Source: CAG-877 sp045627525
GTDB lineage: Bacteria > Bacillota_I > Bacilli_A > RF39 > UBA660
Length of the DNA: 64,000 nucleotides
NCBI GenBank assembly: GCA_045627525.1
Contig: JAZQNW010000002.1
Coordinates: forward strand, 62,001 to 126,000
Direction of reading: 5' to 3'
The translations under genes and the position numbers were made by a program. The notes beneath the pieces are model-generated. The model worked only from the letters and a program-made list of their open reading frames with translations, was not told the DNA's origin and searched no databases. Positions 15,794-23,903 of this stretch are shown piece by piece. Every line of letters starts with the position of its first letter. Within the stretch, counting starts at the first letter, position 1.

Positions 15794-17071
15794 CTACATT
15801 TTTACATCTTTTAAGCAAAATATTGCATATACTGGTAAATATCTTATTTCCTTTTTAGTAGAAAAATTGTTTTCTGTTATACGATATGCTTGTTGCGTAA
15901 TATATTTTTTAATAAATACCGATAATGATTTTGCTTTAGACATGCTTTTTACTGTTATTTCAATTGGTATAATTCTTCCCATTCTATTTTGAATAACGAA
16001 GTTTACTTCAGCTTTTCCTTCTGATTGATAATAGTATAAAGCATATCCTGCTTCTACTAATGTCTTCGCAATATGGTTTTCATACATTGTCTCTTTTAAT
16101 TTTTCGTCTGTAGGAAATTGCTTACTATTTCCATGAAGCATTGTAAATAATATTCCATCATCTGGTGAATATAATTTGAAACTATCTTTTTCTCGGCAAC
16201 TACTTAATGGTGATTTTACCGTTGTAATTTTATAACTTCTATATAATAGTTGGTTATTTACTAAATAGTTTATGGCGCTTTCATATTCTTTTGCTCTTTT
16301 TCCATTTCCCATAATACCATATTGGAACTTTTTATTATCTTTTATTAATTGATTAGGCAATGAATTAATTACATCTATGCCTCTTGGTATATCAATTAGT
16401 GTTTTATTTAGAGCTACTTCCTTTTTATAAATATCAATAATTTTTTGTTTTATAGCATCTATTTGATAATTATTCATTCCCTTTAATTTTGCAGATACCA
16501 CTTCTGGTAGTCCGCCAGTTATTAAATATTCTTGAAATAGTTCTAAAGCTAATTTATGAAACGGACACATTTTGTGCTTTTCATATGATTCTCTTATTAA
16601 ATTAGCAAGATTTTTTTCATCATGAGCCCATAGATATTCTTCAAAGTCCATTTCTGTCATACTTTTAAATTGAAGTTCTTCACCCTTAAAAATATTCAAA
16701 TCTTCTCTTCTTGATGTAATAGCGATAATATGATATTTGCTATGTTCACTTCCAAATAGTTTTAATCCTTTTACTATTTCACTATTATAAACATTATCTA
16801 CAATTATTAAGGTGTCTTCTTTTAATATAGTTTCACCTGCCATTAATGATAAATTTAGTATTATCTTATCTGTTGACTTTTCTTTGGAAAATAAATTAAT
16901 TATAGCTTTATTATTTTCAGCATTGAAATAAACCACATTTTTATATTCATCGCTTCCAAATTTTAAAGCAGTAAAAGTCTTTCCAATTTGCTTTGGGCCG
17001 TATAAAAATAGGGGCTTTCTGATTATATCTTTTTGCCATTTTTTTAAAAATTCTTCTATTTTTCGTTCCAT
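15794..17071 (-). CDS. ATPase of the AAA/DUF4143 family with altered Walker B
   Basis: 425 aa. The N-terminal AAA domain has Walker A GPKQIGKT (25-32) and a sensor-like ITSRRED. The Walker B strand reads TLIIVDNVY, with Asn93 where the family normally has the catalytic Glu (VDE). The C-terminal part holds the DUF4143-like nuclease-fold remnant (AEVNFVIQNRMGRIIPIEITVK), keeping an E-x-K arrangement. Such ATPases are widespread, of unclear function and often linked to mobile or defence islands. It sits alone between spo0A and gpmI with start region ACGGAAC-type weak RBS (GAGGTGAGC upstream). Confidence 0.85.
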   Translation of the reverse strand: MERKIEEFLKKWQKDIIRKPLFLYGPKQIGKTFTALKFGSDEYKNVVYFNAENNKAIINLFSKEKSTDKIILNLSLMAGETILKEDTLIIVDNVYNSEIVKGLKLFGSEHSKYHIIAITSRREDLNIFKGEELQFKSMTEMDFEEYLWAHDEKNLANLIRESYEKHKMCPFHKLALELFQEYLITGGLPEVVSAKLKGMNNYQIDAIKQKIIDIYKKEVALNKTLIDIPRGIDVINSLPNQLIKDNKKFQYGIMGNGKRAKEYESAINYLVNNQLLYRSYKITTVKSPLSSCREKDSFKLYSPDDGILFTMLHGNSKQFPTDEKLKETMYENHIAKTLVEAGYALYYYQSEGKAEVNFVIQNRMGRIIPIEITVKSMSKAKSLSVFIKKYITQQAYRITENNFSTKKEIRYLPVYAIFCLKDVKM

Positions 17072-17142
17072 AAACTGTGCTCACCTCACATATTTTATAA
17101 ATTAAGTATACTTTTTTTATATTAAAAAGTCAACTTATAAAA

Positions 17143-17162
17143 AAAAGACTATTAAGTCTTTT
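17143..17162 (-). terminator. Terminator of spo0A
   Basis: AAAAGACT / AGTCTTTT arms with a 4-nt loop followed on the minus strand by eight consecutive T. It overlaps the spo0A stop. Confidence 0.8.
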
Positions 17163-17938
17163 TAAACATTTATTATTTTGTTAAGTTCTAATCTTAATTT
17201 ATCTGCCACTGTTACAATAAATTCTGAATTGGTTGGTTTTGCCTTATCTATATCAACACTGTGGCCAAATATTTCTTCCATTAGTTCCCAATTACCTCTA
17301 TTCCAACTTACTTCTATTGCATGTCTTATAGCTCTTTCAACTCTAGAAACAGTTGTATTGTATTTATGGGCTATTTCTGGATACAACTCTTTAGTTATTC
17401 CTCCTACCAATTCCGGACGATCATAAACTAACGTTATTCCCTCTCTAATATATTGATATCCTTTTATGTGTGATGGAACTCCAAGCTCATGAAGTGTATT
17501 GGTTATAGATTTTTGTAAATTATTTTGATATAAATCTAAACTTTTACCTTCATATTTTAAACCTGTTGCTACCTCTTTTATTCTTTTCTCTAAATCATTC
17601 AATTCAAAGGGTTTTAAAATAAAGTAATTAACTCCCATTTCTGATACTTTTCTAATCATTTCTTGAGTATTGTAAGAAGTAAGAACAATTACTTTCTTAT
17701 CTATTCCTTTTGATTGCATATATTCAAGTACAGCTATGCCATCTTTATTAGGCATTATTAAATCTAAAAGTATAATATCATATTCTTCTTTTTTAGATTC
17801 TATTATTCTTATTCCTTCTGCTCCATCATAAGCTTCTAGCACTACATTGATATCAGCGTGATCACTAAAATACTCTGTTATCATATCAACTAAACTTCTA
17901 TTATCATCGATTACTAACAATCTTGTTTTTTCCATCAT
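17162..17938 (-). CDS. spo0A: Sporulation response regulator Spo0A
   Basis: About 258 aa. Receiver domain: acidic pocket Asp10/Asp11, phosphoacceptor Asp58 in IILLDLIMP (numbering from MEKTR), Thr in VLTSYN and Lys in FILKPF. The C-terminal Spo0A DNA-binding domain (about 145-258) contains the nearly invariant SRVERAIRHAIEVSWNRG recognition region. Spo0A is the master switch of sporulation and stationary-phase genes in Firmicutes. Starts at 17938 or 17935 (ATGATG) behind AGGAGA; the frame is open to 17950 but that ATG is poorly spaced. No spoIVB is adjacent, unlike in Bacillus and Clostridium. Confidence 0.96.
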   Translation of the reverse strand: MMEKTRLLVIDDNRSLVDMITEYFSDHADINVVLEAYDGAEGIRIIESKKEEYDIILLDLIMPNKDGIAVLEYMQSKGIDKKVIVLTSYNTQEMIRKVSEMGVNYFILKPFELNDLEKRIKEVATGLKYEGKSLDLYQNNLQKSITNTLHELGVPSHIKGYQYIREGITLVYDRPELVGGITKELYPEIAHKYNTTVSRVERAIRHAIEVSWNRGNWELMEEIFGHSVDIDKAKPTNSEFIVTVADKLRLELNKIINV

Positions 17939-18000
17939 ATCTCCTCTCATATACTACCACGCATTTTAATTATATAACATCATCAAATAAAATGATAGCA

Positions 18001-18030
18001 AAAAAAAAGACAACTTTTGTCGAAATTGTC
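18001..18030 (-). terminator. Terminator of the glycosyltransferase gene
   Basis: GACAA / TTGTC stem followed by eight T residues on the minus strand, directly after the gene ending at 18029. Confidence 0.7.
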
Positions 18031-19276
18031 AATTTTTGTTTTTATTTTTTATTTTTTTACCTATTTTAGAAATTAATCCAAATCGATCAGATTCCTCTTT
18101 ATCAATAATAGCTCTTCTATATACTTCTGTCACTCTTTCTGCATAGCTGGATGCATTACAGTGCTCTGCTTGAATTCTTGCCTGTTTATTATATTTTTGA
18201 AGCACATTTCTATCTTCATATAACTTTGATACAGCTTTAATATATTCAGCCTCATTTTCAAATATTATTCCATTTAGTTGATTTGTAACAGTGCCAGCAA
18301 ATGAGTCATCATTTATACATATTGGAGTAATTCCAGATGCCATTGCTTCAATTACTGTCAGACCTTGTGTTTCTGTTGTTGATGCTGTTGTAAAAATGTT
18401 GGCGCAATGATAATAATATGGTATTTCTTTCCATGCTGCCTTTCCTGTAAATATTACATTTTGGGATATTTTTAAATCTTTGGCTAATTGCTCATATTTT
18501 TCTTTGTCTGGGCCATCTCCAACAATCATTAATTTTATATTTGAATATTTATCTAATAATTTTTTTTGAGCATTTAATAAAAATTCAACATTTTTTTCAG
18601 TTGCTAATCTTCCTACAAAAATAATTGTAAAATCTTTCTTTGTTAAGCCTAATTTTTTACTTAAAGAATTTACAAGTTTATGATCCACATTTTCTTCATA
18701 AAATCTTTCTACTTCTATTCCAGTTGGTATTATATGAATATTCTTTTGAAATTCATATTTTTCTTTAAATAATTTATATATTTTATCTGTTGGAACAATT
18801 AACTCTTCTGCTGTTTTGTCACAATAAAACTTTGTTAAATATTCTACTATTTTTTTGCTGGATTTTTCAAAATATCCATGTGTTATGTAATGAGTATAAT
18901 CTTCATATAATGTATGATATGTATGGACTAGTGGAATATTAAATTGTTTAGCAAATAGTCTTGCTAAAATTCCTATTCCAAATTCTGTATGAGAATGAAT
19001 TACATCTAGTTTCCAATTTTTCATAGTATTAATTAATGTTAATGGATAAATTCTACTTAATCGATAGTCGTAAATTCCTACTGGAATTCCTGGAACCTTT
19101 ACTATTCTCTGTTCTTCGTCATATTCATATTTTAAGGCATTATTGCTTACAGTTACTACATAAACTATATGTCCTTTTTTTTCTAATGCATCTTTTAGCA
19201 TTGCTACACTTGTTGATACTCCATTAATAAATGGTGGATATGAATCTGTAAATAAACCTATTCTCATATTTTTCAC
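18029..19276 (-). CDS. GT4 glycosyltransferase, diacylglycerol glucosyltransferase-like
   Basis: 415 aa. GT-B fold: N-terminal acceptor domain starting MRIGLFTDSYPPFINGVSTSV and containing DVIHSHTEFGIG and HTYHTLYEDYTHYI, C-terminal donor domain with IFVGRLATEKNVEFLL and the EX7E motif TETQGLTVIEAMASG. The closest remembered relatives are the alMGS/CpoA enzymes that glucosylate diacylglycerol to make membrane glycolipids in Acholeplasma and streptococci. It overlaps the preceding flippase-like gene by 4 bp, supporting a joint role in envelope lipids. Acceptor assignment is by similarity only. Confidence 0.88.
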   Translation of the reverse strand: MKNMRIGLFTDSYPPFINGVSTSVAMLKDALEKKGHIVYVVTVSNNALKYEYDEEQRIVKVPGIPVGIYDYRLSRIYPLTLINTMKNWKLDVIHSHTEFGIGILARLFAKQFNIPLVHTYHTLYEDYTHYITHGYFEKSSKKIVEYLTKFYCDKTAEELIVPTDKIYKLFKEKYEFQKNIHIIPTGIEVERFYEENVDHKLVNSLSKKLGLTKKDFTIIFVGRLATEKNVEFLLNAQKKLLDKYSNIKLMIVGDGPDKEKYEQLAKDLKISQNVIFTGKAAWKEIPYYYHCANIFTTASTTETQGLTVIEAMASGITPICINDDSFAGTVTNQLNGIIFENEAEYIKAVSKLYEDRNVLQKYNKQARIQAEHCNASSYAERVTEVYRRAIIDKEESDRFGLISKIGKKIKNKNKN

Positions 19277-20280
19277 CTTTTCTTTTCTATACTAAATATT
19301 ATAGCACCAATTATCATCCATAGATAGTATGTTATAAATCTCCATACTAATAGGACTGAGCTTAATATAGTTGTGGATAGGAAGTGGCCAAAAAACCTTA
19401 AAAATCCATATTCTATTCCACCACTTGCTCCTGGTATTGGTACGAATGAGCCAATTATTAAGACATAAGCTGATGTTACAAGCGTAGTTAATACATTTAA
19501 GCTTGTAAATTCTGAAAAACCAAATACTATAAATAATGGAATAATATAAAAACAACTTAAACTTAATAGATTAAATAATATTCCAAGTATAAATAGTTTT
19601 TTACGTTTTCTTAATACTTTTATATTATCATGAAATTCATCTAATTTTTTTAGGGATGTTTCAATTAATTTTTCTGGTTCTTTTATAATATGTATTTTTC
19701 CTAGTAATTTAATAATATTAGTAGTAAAACTTGATGTTAATTTCTTTGATATGCTTACTGAATATAGTGCTAATGCTACTAAAGTATTAACAATAAATCC
19801 AAGAAGTACGAGTCTCCTTAAAATAGGGGTTTGTGGAAATATATTAAATACGTAATTACAAAATACAGCTATTGCCCCATATATAACAAGTGCAGTTTGA
19901 TAAAAAATGAAATTTTGAATAGTAATACTAGTTGCCTCAGATAGCTTTATATTATGTTCTGTTAACATATATATTTCCATTGGCTGACCACCTGTTGAAA
20001 ATGGTGTAATACCATTGAAAAATTGGGTTATTATATTGTGCTTTATCGCTTCTTTAAAAGTTAATTTGTTTTTATTACCAATACTTATATAGACGGGATA
20101 TGCTTTTAATGCTAAATATAATAGAAAAAATAATATAGCAATAATTAAATAAATAATATTTATTTGAGATATTGTTCCAATTATACCTGTTAAATTATCT
20201 TTTAATACTAAAAATAATATTATTGAAGTCATTAGAAGTAATATGATAGCATTTTTTCTTATACTATTTAGTGATTTCAT
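19273..20280 (-). CDS. Flippase-like / LPG-synthase transmembrane domain protein
   Basis: 335 aa, about eight hydrophobic helices, matching the LPG_synthase_TM (UPF0104) family. Diagnostic stretch: FFNGITPFSTGGQPMEIYML about one third in and IGSFVPIPGASGGIEYGF near the end. In MprF this domain flips lysyl-phosphatidylglycerol; stand-alone members are found beside lipid glycosyltransferases, as here (4-bp overlap with the GT4). The start overlaps the preceding acetyltransferase-like gene by 17 bp. Moving the glycolipid product across the membrane is an inference. Confidence 0.85.
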   Translation of the reverse strand: MKSLNSIRKNAIILLLMTSIILFLVLKDNLTGIIGTISQINIIYLIIAILFFLLYLALKAYPVYISIGNKNKLTFKEAIKHNIITQFFNGITPFSTGGQPMEIYMLTEHNIKLSEATSITIQNFIFYQTALVIYGAIAVFCNYVFNIFPQTPILRRLVLLGFIVNTLVALALYSVSISKKLTSSFTTNIIKLLGKIHIIKEPEKLIETSLKKLDEFHDNIKVLRKRKKLFILGILFNLLSLSCFYIIPLFIVFGFSEFTSLNVLTTLVTSAYVLIIGSFVPIPGASGGIEYGFLRFFGHFLSTTILSSVLLVWRFITYYLWMIIGAIIFSIEKKR

Positions 20281-20743
20281 CGGTCATTTGTCCTTTAGCG
20301 TTTACTTTTTCTTTCATGAATATGATGCTTCCTTCATATTCTCCTAAATCTTCATACTTACATTTTAACAATTGTTTCATCAATTGTGTATTATTAGGAT
20401 CTGCATAGACAACTGCTTTTTCTAGTCCTAGTGTATGTAAAACATATTTTGTTGCACTTGCTACTAATCCCGACTTATCATCTTGATTACTTATATCATC
20501 AAATGATATTTTGGCTAACTTTATATCTTTTTCATAGTGTATATGGCAATGATTTATGATTTCTAAATTGTGTATTTCAATGAAGTCAAAATCTTGTTCA
20601 TTTTTCAAGTGTCCTTGTTCTTCTTGTGATTTAATATTTAAAATTCTTGTTACACTATTACGTAGATTATGCTTTTGTTCATATTTGGCCATCATATTTA
20701 TCTCATTTTTATCATTTATATTTAATCTTCGACAAACTCCCAT
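20264..20743 (-). CDS. Divergent GNAT-like protein
   Basis: 159 aa, no firm family. The C-terminal half (SATKYVLHTLGLEKAVVYADPNNTQLMKQLLKCKYEDLG) resembles the last helices and strands of GNAT acetyltransferases, where a P-N pair precedes the helix packing on CoA; the acetyl-CoA pyrophosphate loop (RxxGxG/A) is not evident, so activity is doubtful. AGGAGG is five bases before the ATG. It sits between pgk (9 nt) and the flippase-like gene (17-bp overlap), probably one operon. Confidence 0.65.
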   Translation of the reverse strand: MGVCRRLNINDKNEINMMAKYEQKHNLRNSVTRILNIKSQEEQGHLKNEQDFDFIEIHNLEIINHCHIHYEKDIKLAKISFDDISNQDDKSGLVASATKYVLHTLGLEKAVVYADPNNTQLMKQLLKCKYEDLGEYEGSIIFMKEKVNAKGQMTDEITK

Positions 20744-20752
20744 TTTGTCCTC

Positions 20753-21907
20753 CTATTTTATAGCTTCAATTCCAGGAAGCTTTTTACCCTCTAAATATTC
20801 TAATGTAGCTCCTCCTCCTGTAGATGCGTGAAATACTCTTTCTTTTATATTAGCATTTGCTGCAGCTGCTACAATATCGCCACCACCTAGTATTGCTTTT
20901 ATATTATTTTTTACAATATATTCTAATAATTTATTCGTATTTTGTTTATATTTTTCAAATTCATAAACGCCTAGTGGCCCGTTCCAAACTACGATTTTTG
21001 CATTTTTTAAATTTTCTTCAAATATTTTTTCTGTTTTAGGTCCAATATCTAGTCCCATTTCATTTTCTTCTATTTCATTTATATCTTTTGTTTTATAGTT
21101 TTCTTTTTCACTATATTCAGTTGTTATGGCAGCATCTACTGGAAGAACTATTTTATCTGAATGTTCTTTTAGCATTTTACTACAAAAATCTATACTTTCT
21201 TCATCTAATAGTGAAGATCCTATTTCAAATCCTTCTGCTTTTAAAAAGGTAAATGCCATACCACCACCAATTAATATTTTGTCTGCATTTTTTACTAAAT
21301 TTTCAATTACACCTATTTTATCTGATACTTTAGCTCCGCCTAAAACTACCACGAAAGGGTGTTCTGGATTATCTAAAATACTTAGGGCGTTTAATTCTTT
21401 TTCAATTAAAAATCCAAATGCTGATGGTAGGTGGCTTGCTATTCCTACATTTGAAGCATGTGCCCTATGGATAGTGCCAAATGCATCATTGATAAATACA
21501 TCTCCTAAAGAAGCCCAATATTTTCCTAGTTCTTCATCATTGGAACTTTCTTTTTTTCCGTTTAAGTCTTCATATCTAGTATTCTGAATTAAAATTATAT
21601 CCTTATTATTCATATTAGATATAGCATCTTCTAATTCTTTTCCTCTTGTTTCTGAAATAAATAGTACCTCTTGTTTTAATAATTCACTTAATCGTTTTGC
21701 TACTGGTGATAAATCATTAACTGCTAAATCCTTTTCTTCTTTTATTCTTCCTAAATGAGACATTAATATTATTTTAGCATCCTGTTGAAGACAATATTTT
21801 ATGGTCTTTAAGCTTTCTGTTATTCTAGTATCATCTATTATTTTTTTGTCTTTAATAGGAACATTAAAATCACATCTTATTATTACTTTCTTATTTTTTA
21901 AATCCAT
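20753..21907 (-). CDS. pgk: Phosphoglycerate kinase
   Basis: 384 aa. Transfers phosphate from 1,3-bisphosphoglycerate to ADP. The N-terminal substrate domain has VIIRCDFNVPIKDKKIIDDTR and LMSHLGR; the hinge and nucleotide domain has VVLGGAKVSDKIGVIENL, GGGMAFTFLKAEG and VWNGPLGVYEFEKY; the end is FHASTGGGATLEYLEGKKLPG. About 10 residues shorter than usual through small loop losses. It heads a likely operon with the GNAT-like, flippase-like and GT4 genes. Confidence 0.97.
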   Translation of the reverse strand: MDLKNKKVIIRCDFNVPIKDKKIIDDTRITESLKTIKYCLQQDAKIILMSHLGRIKEEKDLAVNDLSPVAKRLSELLKQEVLFISETRGKELEDAISNMNNKDIILIQNTRYEDLNGKKESSNDEELGKYWASLGDVFINDAFGTIHRAHASNVGIASHLPSAFGFLIEKELNALSILDNPEHPFVVVLGGAKVSDKIGVIENLVKNADKILIGGGMAFTFLKAEGFEIGSSLLDEESIDFCSKMLKEHSDKIVLPVDAAITTEYSEKENYKTKDINEIEENEMGLDIGPKTEKIFEENLKNAKIVVWNGPLGVYEFEKYKQNTNKLLEYIVKNNIKAILGGGDIVAAAANANIKERVFHASTGGGATLEYLEGKKLPGIEAIK

Positions 21908-22032
21908 TTCTTTTATTGTTTTGATAATTCATCACTCCTATCTCTCTTATAGTATATCATTTTTTAAATATTAGCTAAATTTTTTTTACACATTTTACGA
22001 TATAGTTGTGTACAATTTTATATTAAATATAA

Positions 22033-22056
22033 AAAAATTGAGAAATCTCAATTTTT
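22033..22056 (-). terminator. Terminator after the WXG100-like pair
   Basis: AAAAATTGAGA / TCTCAATTTTT, an 11-bp inverted repeat with T-rich flank on the minus strand, just after the gene ending at 22068. Confidence 0.75.
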
Positions 22057-22067
22057 ATTAATTGTCT

Positions 22068-22496
22068 CTATATTTGAGTATTTTGTGTTCTAACAGTACT
22101 TGTTAGTTCTGCATCTTTTAAAGAATACTTATTAGCAATTGTTGTTAATTCGTTATTAAAACTTGTAAATTGAGTAGTTAATTTTGAGCATACTCTATTT
22201 ACTGATTCTAAAAACTCTCTTATTGTTTTTGCATATTCTCCTTTGAATGCTGTATGTTCATTTACATTAATGTCAATATCTTTTAAGTGACTATTAATTG
22301 AATCTATATATTCTTTAATTTTTGCTTGCATCATTGGAACTGCATTTTCATTTATTCCTACTATTCCACTTGAAGTCATTTTGGTAGATGATGGAGATAT
22401 TTTTTTTACTACAGTACTATAATTACTATTTGTTGTGGTTGCTTTATATAAAATTGCACCTGTTGCCATCATATATTTATCACTTATTGATCCCAT
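22068..22496 (-). CDS. WXG100-like helical protein, second of pair
   Basis: 142 aa, all-helical by eye. The first 50 residues are Ser/Thr-rich and probably disordered; the C-terminal 90 (INENAVPMMQAKIKEYIDSI ... FKGEYAKTIREFLESVN ... LTTIANKYSLKDAEL) fit the helix-turn-helix hairpin of ESAT-6/WXG100 proteins, with FKGEYA in place of the W-x-G turn and a Y-xxx-D/E secretion-like element (YSLKD) near the end. It lies 13 nt after a protein with a real WxG motif. No type VII machinery (EssC/EccC) is in the window. Function inferred only from fold. Confidence 0.6.
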   Translation of the reverse strand: MGSISDKYMMATGAILYKATTTNSNYSTVVKKISPSSTKMTSSGIVGINENAVPMMQAKIKEYIDSINSHLKDIDINVNEHTAFKGEYAKTIREFLESVNRVCSKLTTQFTSFNNELTTIANKYSLKDAELTSTVRTQNTQI

Positions 22497-22509
22497 ATTA
22501 AATTCTCCT

Positions 22510-22821
22510 TTATTGTATTTCTTCTACCATATTTTGTTCTTGATTCATCCAAGTTTCTTGAATTTGCGAAAATTCTCTATCTAGTGATTTTCCTAAATCT
22601 TCTAGTGCTGAAATGGCTGCTTCTACAGTTTTATCTATATTCTTTTCAAATGTTTCCTCGGCAGGTCCTTGCCATCCTGCTCTTAAGCTATTTTTAATGA
22701 TGGTCGTATCTTGAATAATTTTTATTGTTTCAACTATAGCTTTTTCATATAATTCTGTATGTAATTCATCTGCTCCTGTTGAACTATATCCTGTAGTCAT
22801 TTCATTTAATCCAATTTCCAT
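22510..22821 (-). CDS. WXG100-family protein, first of pair
   Basis: 103 aa from the ATG at 22821, which has GGAGGTG four bases upstream; the frame is open to a TTG at 22833. Two helices flank the turn GWQGPAEETFEKNI (Trp50-x-Gly52), the hallmark of WXG100 type VII secretion targets, and the length is typical. It starts 47 bp after gapA, just past the gapA terminator, with no clear promoter of its own, so it may be made by read-through. Partner of the following gene. Confidence 0.75.
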   Translation of the reverse strand: MEIGLNEMTTGYSSTGADELHTELYEKAIVETIKIIQDTTIIKNSLRAGWQGPAEETFEKNIDKTVEAAISALEDLGKSLDREFSQIQETWMNQEQNMVEEIQ

Positions 22822-22841
22822 AAGCACCTCCAAAATATATC

Positions 22842-22866
22842 AAAAAAAGGAATAGTTTTTTCCTTC
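22842..22866 (-). terminator. Terminator of gapA
   Basis: AAGGAA / TTCCTT stem with 7-nt loop followed by seven T on the minus strand. Short stem; partial read-through into the WXG100 pair is plausible because no other promoter is evident. Confidence 0.65.
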
Positions 22867-22868
22867 TT

Positions 22869-23873
22869 TTATTTTCTCATCAAGTATTTTGCTGTTCTGA
22901 CCATTTGAGAAGTATATCCCATTTCATTGTCATACCAAGCAACAACTTTTACTAGTTGTCCATTTTCACTATCAAGTACATTTGTTGATAATCCGTCAAC
23001 AACAGCACCACATCTTCTACCTATTACATCACTTGATACAATAGGATCTTCTGTGTATTGAAGAGATCTATTGCAAGCTGATTTAAATGCATTATTAACT
23101 TCTTCTATTGTTACTTTTTTATCTAATTCTAAAACTAAATCTACTACTGAACCAGTTGTTACTGGAACGCGCATTGCTACTCCATCCATTTTTCCTTCTA
23201 GATTTGGACAAACTTTACCGATTGCTGAAGCTGCTCCAGTTGTTGCTGGAATTATATTGGCAGCACAGGCTCTACCACGACGTGACTTAATACCTTTTTT
23301 ATGAGCAATATCTAATGTTGCTTGATCGTTTGTATAGGCATGTATAGTAGTCATAAATCCTTTTTTTATTCCAAATTTTTTATCAATAACATTAACTACT
23401 GGTGCCAAGCAGTTTGTAGTACAACTTGCAGCTGAAATAATTTGTTCTTCACCTGTTAATGTTTGATGATTAACATTATATACTATAGTTTTTAAATCAC
23501 CTTTTGCGGGAGCTGATATTATTACTTTTTTTGCTCCAGCTTTAACATGTGCCATAGCTGTATCATAGCTAGTAAAATATCCTGTGCATTCAAATACAAC
23601 ATCAACTTTTAATTCTTTCCATGGTAATTTTTCTGGATCTTGTTCTGAATATACCTTTACTTTTCTTTTGCCAACTATAATGTAATCATCTTTAAAGCTA
23701 ATCTCGTCAATTCGGTAATTACCATGATTAGTGTCATATTTTAATAAATATGCTAATTGTTCTGCATCTGTTAAATCGTTTATCGCTACTACTTCATATT
23801 CTGGATTTTCTTCCATTAGTCTAAATGCTAATCTTCCAATTCTTCCGAATCCATTAATTGCTACTTTTATCAT
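22869..23873 (-). CDS. gapA: Glyceraldehyde-3-phosphate dehydrogenase
   Basis: 334 aa. NAD-binding Rossmann start VAINGFGRIGRLAFRLM, catalytic Cys in ISAASCTTNCLAP, and conserved TGAASAIGKVCP and VAWYDNEMGYTSQMV. Oxidises glyceraldehyde-3-phosphate with phosphate in glycolysis. AATDLTDAEQLAYLLKYD-type Asp after the second strand indicates NAD preference, as in catabolic GapA. It is 31 nt from the uridine-kinase-like gene upstream and is followed by a short terminator. Confidence 0.98.
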   Translation of the reverse strand: MIKVAINGFGRIGRLAFRLMEENPEYEVVAINDLTDAEQLAYLLKYDTNHGNYRIDEISFKDDYIIVGKRKVKVYSEQDPEKLPWKELKVDVVFECTGYFTSYDTAMAHVKAGAKKVIISAPAKGDLKTIVYNVNHQTLTGEEQIISAASCTTNCLAPVVNVIDKKFGIKKGFMTTIHAYTNDQATLDIAHKKGIKSRRGRACAANIIPATTGAASAIGKVCPNLEGKMDGVAMRVPVTTGSVVDLVLELDKKVTIEEVNNAFKSACNRSLQYTEDPIVSSDVIGRRCGAVVDGLSTNVLDSENGQLVKVVAWYDNEMGYTSQMVRTAKYLMRK

Positions 23874-23903
23874 TTTTTTCTTCTCCTTTTTATACTTTAT
23901 TTT

